Below the pieces are notes generated by a model. That model was not told the DNA's origin and ran no database searches. It was given only the letters and a program-made list of their open reading frames with translations. This document shows positions 62,050 through 64,000 of a stretch of 64,000 nt of DNA, piece after piece (the stretch's first letter is position 1; every line of letters begins with the position of its first letter). Source of the DNA: Campylobacter concisus (GTDB lineage Bacteria > Campylobacterota > Campylobacteria > Campylobacterales > Campylobacteraceae). The position numbers were made by a program, and so were the translations under genes. The stretch lies in assembly GCF_003048405.1 (NCBI RefSeq), contig NZ_PIQS01000001.1:1-64000 (forward strand). Reading direction: 5' to 3'.

Positions 62050-63105
62050 ATGAATAAATTTTTATTAGCGTCTCTTGGTCTAGCAGCTGTTGCTTGCGTT
62101 GCTATGGGAGATGATAAAGTTTATAAGCTAAAGCTTGCTAGCTCATGGGAGAGCACTATGCCAGTGCTTGGTGATGTGCCAAAAGAGCTAAAGGATAAAG
62201 TTGAAAAGATGAGTAATGGCAGACTTGAGCTAAGGATTGATTATCCATCAAAGCATAAATCACCTTTTGCGATGCTTGATTTTGCTAAAAGCGGTCAATA
62301 CGACATTACCTACACAAGTAGCTATTATTATAAAGGCAAAGATGCTAAAACTATATTTTTTACAGCAACTCCATTTATGATGAATACTGATGAGCAAACA
62401 GCTTGGTATGAATTTGGCGGTGGCAAGGAGCTTGAGGCAAAAGTTTACGATCCATATAATATCAAAATTTTTAGAGCTGGAAATACCGGCATGCAAATGG
62501 GTGGCTGGTTTAAAAAAGAGATCAAATCATTAGATGATATCAAAGGCTTAAAGATAAGAATTCCGGGCTTTGGTGGTGAAATTTACGCCAAACTTGGCGC
62601 TAACATCAATACTATCCCAACTGGTGAGCTTTACATGGCCCTTGAGATGGGAACGATTGACTCAGTCGAATGGGTTAGCCCAGCTTATGATATGGCGCTT
62701 GGCTTTCACAAAGTGGCAAAATACTACTACACAGGCTGGCAAGAGCCAAACGGCGAAACTCAATTTTTCTTTAATAAAAAATCATACGAAAAACTTCCAG
62801 ATGACCTAAAAGCAATCTTTGAAGCAGCTGCAGCTGAAGTAGCAAGAGATGCTAATACAAAAGTTTTTTATTCAAACGTCGAGTACTGGGATAAAATGAA
62901 GAGCGAGTATCCAGACATCCAAGTAAAATCTTTCCCACCAGAAGTAATCGCAGCTCTTAAAAAAGCCACAAATGAGCTTCTTGATGAAGAGAGTGCTAAA
63001 GATCCATTATTTAAAGAGATCGTTGAGTCTCAAAGAGCTTTCCTTAAAAAAGCAAGAGAATGGACTAAAATTTCAGACTACGCTTATATCAAAACAAATG
63101 AATAG
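62050..63105 (+). CDS. TRAP transporter solute-binding protein, DctP family
   Basis: A periplasmic binding protein of 351 residues with signal peptide MNKFLLASLGLAAVACVAMG. Family features: LKLASSW, the helix around VEKMSNGRLELRIDYP, AGNTGMQMGGWFKKEI, LKIRIPGFGGEIYAKLG with the ligand-binding Arg, and SVEWVSPAYD. The pattern is like TRAP proteins for organic or aromatic acids, but the ligand is unknown. The start at 62050 has AAAGGAGAAG. No DctQ or DctM gene adjoins it: it is followed by a terminator and by aroE on the other strand. Confidence 0.9.
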   Translation: MNKFLLASLGLAAVACVAMGDDKVYKLKLASSWESTMPVLGDVPKELKDKVEKMSNGRLELRIDYPSKHKSPFAMLDFAKSGQYDITYTSSYYYKGKDAKTIFFTATPFMMNTDEQTAWYEFGGGKELEAKVYDPYNIKIFRAGNTGMQMGGWFKKEIKSLDDIKGLKIRIPGFGGEIYAKLGANINTIPTGELYMALEMGTIDSVEWVSPAYDMALGFHKVAKYYYTGWQEPNGETQFFFNKKSYEKLPDDLKAIFEAAAAEVARDANTKVFYSNVEYWDKMKSEYPDIQVKSFPPEVIAALKKATNELLDEESAKDPLFKEIVESQRAFLKKAREWTKISDYAYIKTNE

Positions 63106-63113
63106 TAAAATTT

Positions 63114-63135
63114 AGCAGGGACCTTCCCTGCTTTT
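63114..63135 (+). terminator. Rho-independent terminator after the DctP gene
   Basis: AGCAGGGA at 63114-63121 and TCCCTGCT at 63125-63132 form a perfect 8-bp GC-rich stem with a three-base loop, followed by TTT. It confirms that no permease genes are co-transcribed downstream. Confidence 0.88.
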
Positions 63136-63225
63136 ATATTTACTCCAGTTACTTTCAATAAAAATTTTAATCAAAATGTTTTTATACAAGCCATAAATTT
63201 TTACAAAAATAAATGCTGGTGGCTA

Positions 63226-64000
63226 TTATAGATAGAAAATTTCTCTCATTGAGCGCTCGATCTTTGATTCATCAAGTGTATTATTAAAAAATAAATTTAG
63301 TGCTAAGACCGCTTGATATAAAAGCATATCGGCGCCATCTTTTACACTAAGGCTGCTTTGCTTGGCCATTTCTAAAAATGGTGTCTGCTTGCCATAAATC
63401 ACATCAAATGCGAATTTGGCATCTTTAAAAATGCTTTTTAAAATTTCTTTAGGTCCTGGTAAAAAATCATCCTTTAGGCCAGCAGAGGTCGAGTTAATGA
63501 CTAGATCAAATTTTTGCTCTTCGTAGTTATCCCAACTAAAGCATTTGTACTCATCTTTAAATTTCTCAAGCCTATCTTTGTTTCTATTTAGTATGCAAAC
63601 ATCAACGCCTTGTTCTTTTAATGCATAAGTTATGGCATTTGCAGTACCGCCAGCTCCAAGGACAATTGCTTTTCTTACATCTTTAAAATTTTTTATTGCT
63701 TTTAAAAATCCAGGTGCATCTGTATTGTATGCATAAATTTTGTCATTTTTAAGCACAAGCGTATTTGCAGAGCCTATTTTACGAGCTATATCTGAAGCTT
63801 CATCGGCTAAATTTAAAGCCCACTCTTTATGTGGAAGCGTTACGTTTGCACCGTTTAATTTTAAGGATTTAAATTTATTGATTAACTCACTGCCATCTTT
63901 TAGCAAGACTCTTGTGTAAAGTGCTTTTAAGCCCAGGTCTGCAATGGCTTTGTTGTGCAGCCTCGGAGATACCGAGTGAGCTATTGGATCTCCAAAGACT
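63226..64000 (-). CDS. aroE: Shikimate dehydrogenase (5' end beyond the window)
   Basis: AroE reduces 3-dehydroshikimate with NADPH. The frame runs open to the window edge: from the edge it reads VFGDPIAHSVSPRLHN, the substrate-binding start of the family, so only a few N-terminal residues are missing. NVTLPHKEWAL carries the catalytic Lys, NTDAPGFLKAI the Asp, and VLGAGGTANAITYAL the NADP site. An internal ATG at 63906 is not the real start. Confidence 0.92.
   Translation of the reverse strand, partial: VFGDPIAHSVSPRLHNKAIADLGLKALYTRVLLKDGSELINKFKSLKLNGANVTLPHKEWALNLADEASDIARKIGSANTLVLKNDKIYAYNTDAPGFLKAIKNFKDVRKAIVLGAGGTANAITYALKEQGVDVCILNRNKDRLEKFKDEYKCFSWDNYEEQKFDLVINSTSAGLKDDFLPGPKEILKSIFKDAKFAFDVIYGKQTPFLEMAKQSSLSVKDGADMLLYQAVLALNLFFNNTLDESKIERSMREIFYL

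Noticed and set aside
63226..63906. Complete aroE starting at the ATG at 63906
   Set aside because: The frame continues upstream to the window edge and encodes the expected family N-terminus (GDPIAHSVSPRLHN).

Overview
The window looks like chromosome from an epsilonproteobacterium of the genus Campylobacter, most likely C. concisus or a close relative. This is inferred from the protein families and from local gene orders: fdxA-ndk-DUF177-rpmF-plsX-fabH-ahpC, plsY-folB-cosR, trpGD-F-B-A beside cheX/fliN/fliO, dnaJ with racRS and recR, and argS-tatA-gmk-acidic protein-fliR. No species-specific marker was tested. No rRNA, tRNA, CRISPR array or intact insertion sequence was found.

Layout. 1-960: decayed DUF2625 gene next to a degenerate repeat. 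963-4990: fabI, tpiA, pgk and gap on the minus strand, strikingly GC-rich against the rest. 5070-7957: NadD-RsfS fusion, YeiH-type membrane protein and an orphan phosphoglycosyl transferase. 8047-14253: minus-strand block argS, tatA, gmk, highly acidic protein, fliR, gpmI. 14334-16624: mraY and murD. 16769-22743: a very AT-rich accessory island with a 1083-residue protein ending in a cysteine/histidine peptidoglycan-hydrolase domain, followed by small exported proteins and the wreckage of others. 22815-34794: an exonuclease gene, then an LPS/LOS core cluster (waaC, lpxL-type acyltransferase, waaQ-like, several glycosyltransferases, two polysaccharide deacetylases, a P-loop protein, an O-antigen ligase). 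34852-46526: uvrA, ferredoxin, ndk, fatty-acid/phospholipid genes, ahpC, a PilZ protein, a HerA-like ATPase, plsY and folB. 46603-49981: cosR with its own histidine kinase, then ppx. 50043-51651: flagellar/chemotaxis trio. 51730-55860: trp genes without trpE. 55946-59704: recR, racRS, dnaJ. 59705-60507: gene-free repeat nest. 60508 to end: pyk, orphan DctP and partial aroE.

How the genes work together. tpiA, pgk, gap, gpmI and pyk supply most of lower glycolysis/gluconeogenesis, scattered over three loci. fabI, plsX, fabH, plsY and the lipid A acyltransferase link fatty-acid synthesis to envelope building; mraY/murD make peptidoglycan and the LOS cluster makes the outer leaflet. The accessory island is the best candidate for an under-described system: an effector-like protein with no N-terminal signal peptide and a C-terminal peptidoglycan-hydrolase domain, translationally coupled to an exported candidate immunity protein and followed by a run of intact and broken exported proteins. 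This matches interbacterial antagonism by type VI secretion, but no VgrG, Hcp or PAAR gene lies in the window, so delivery is inferred.
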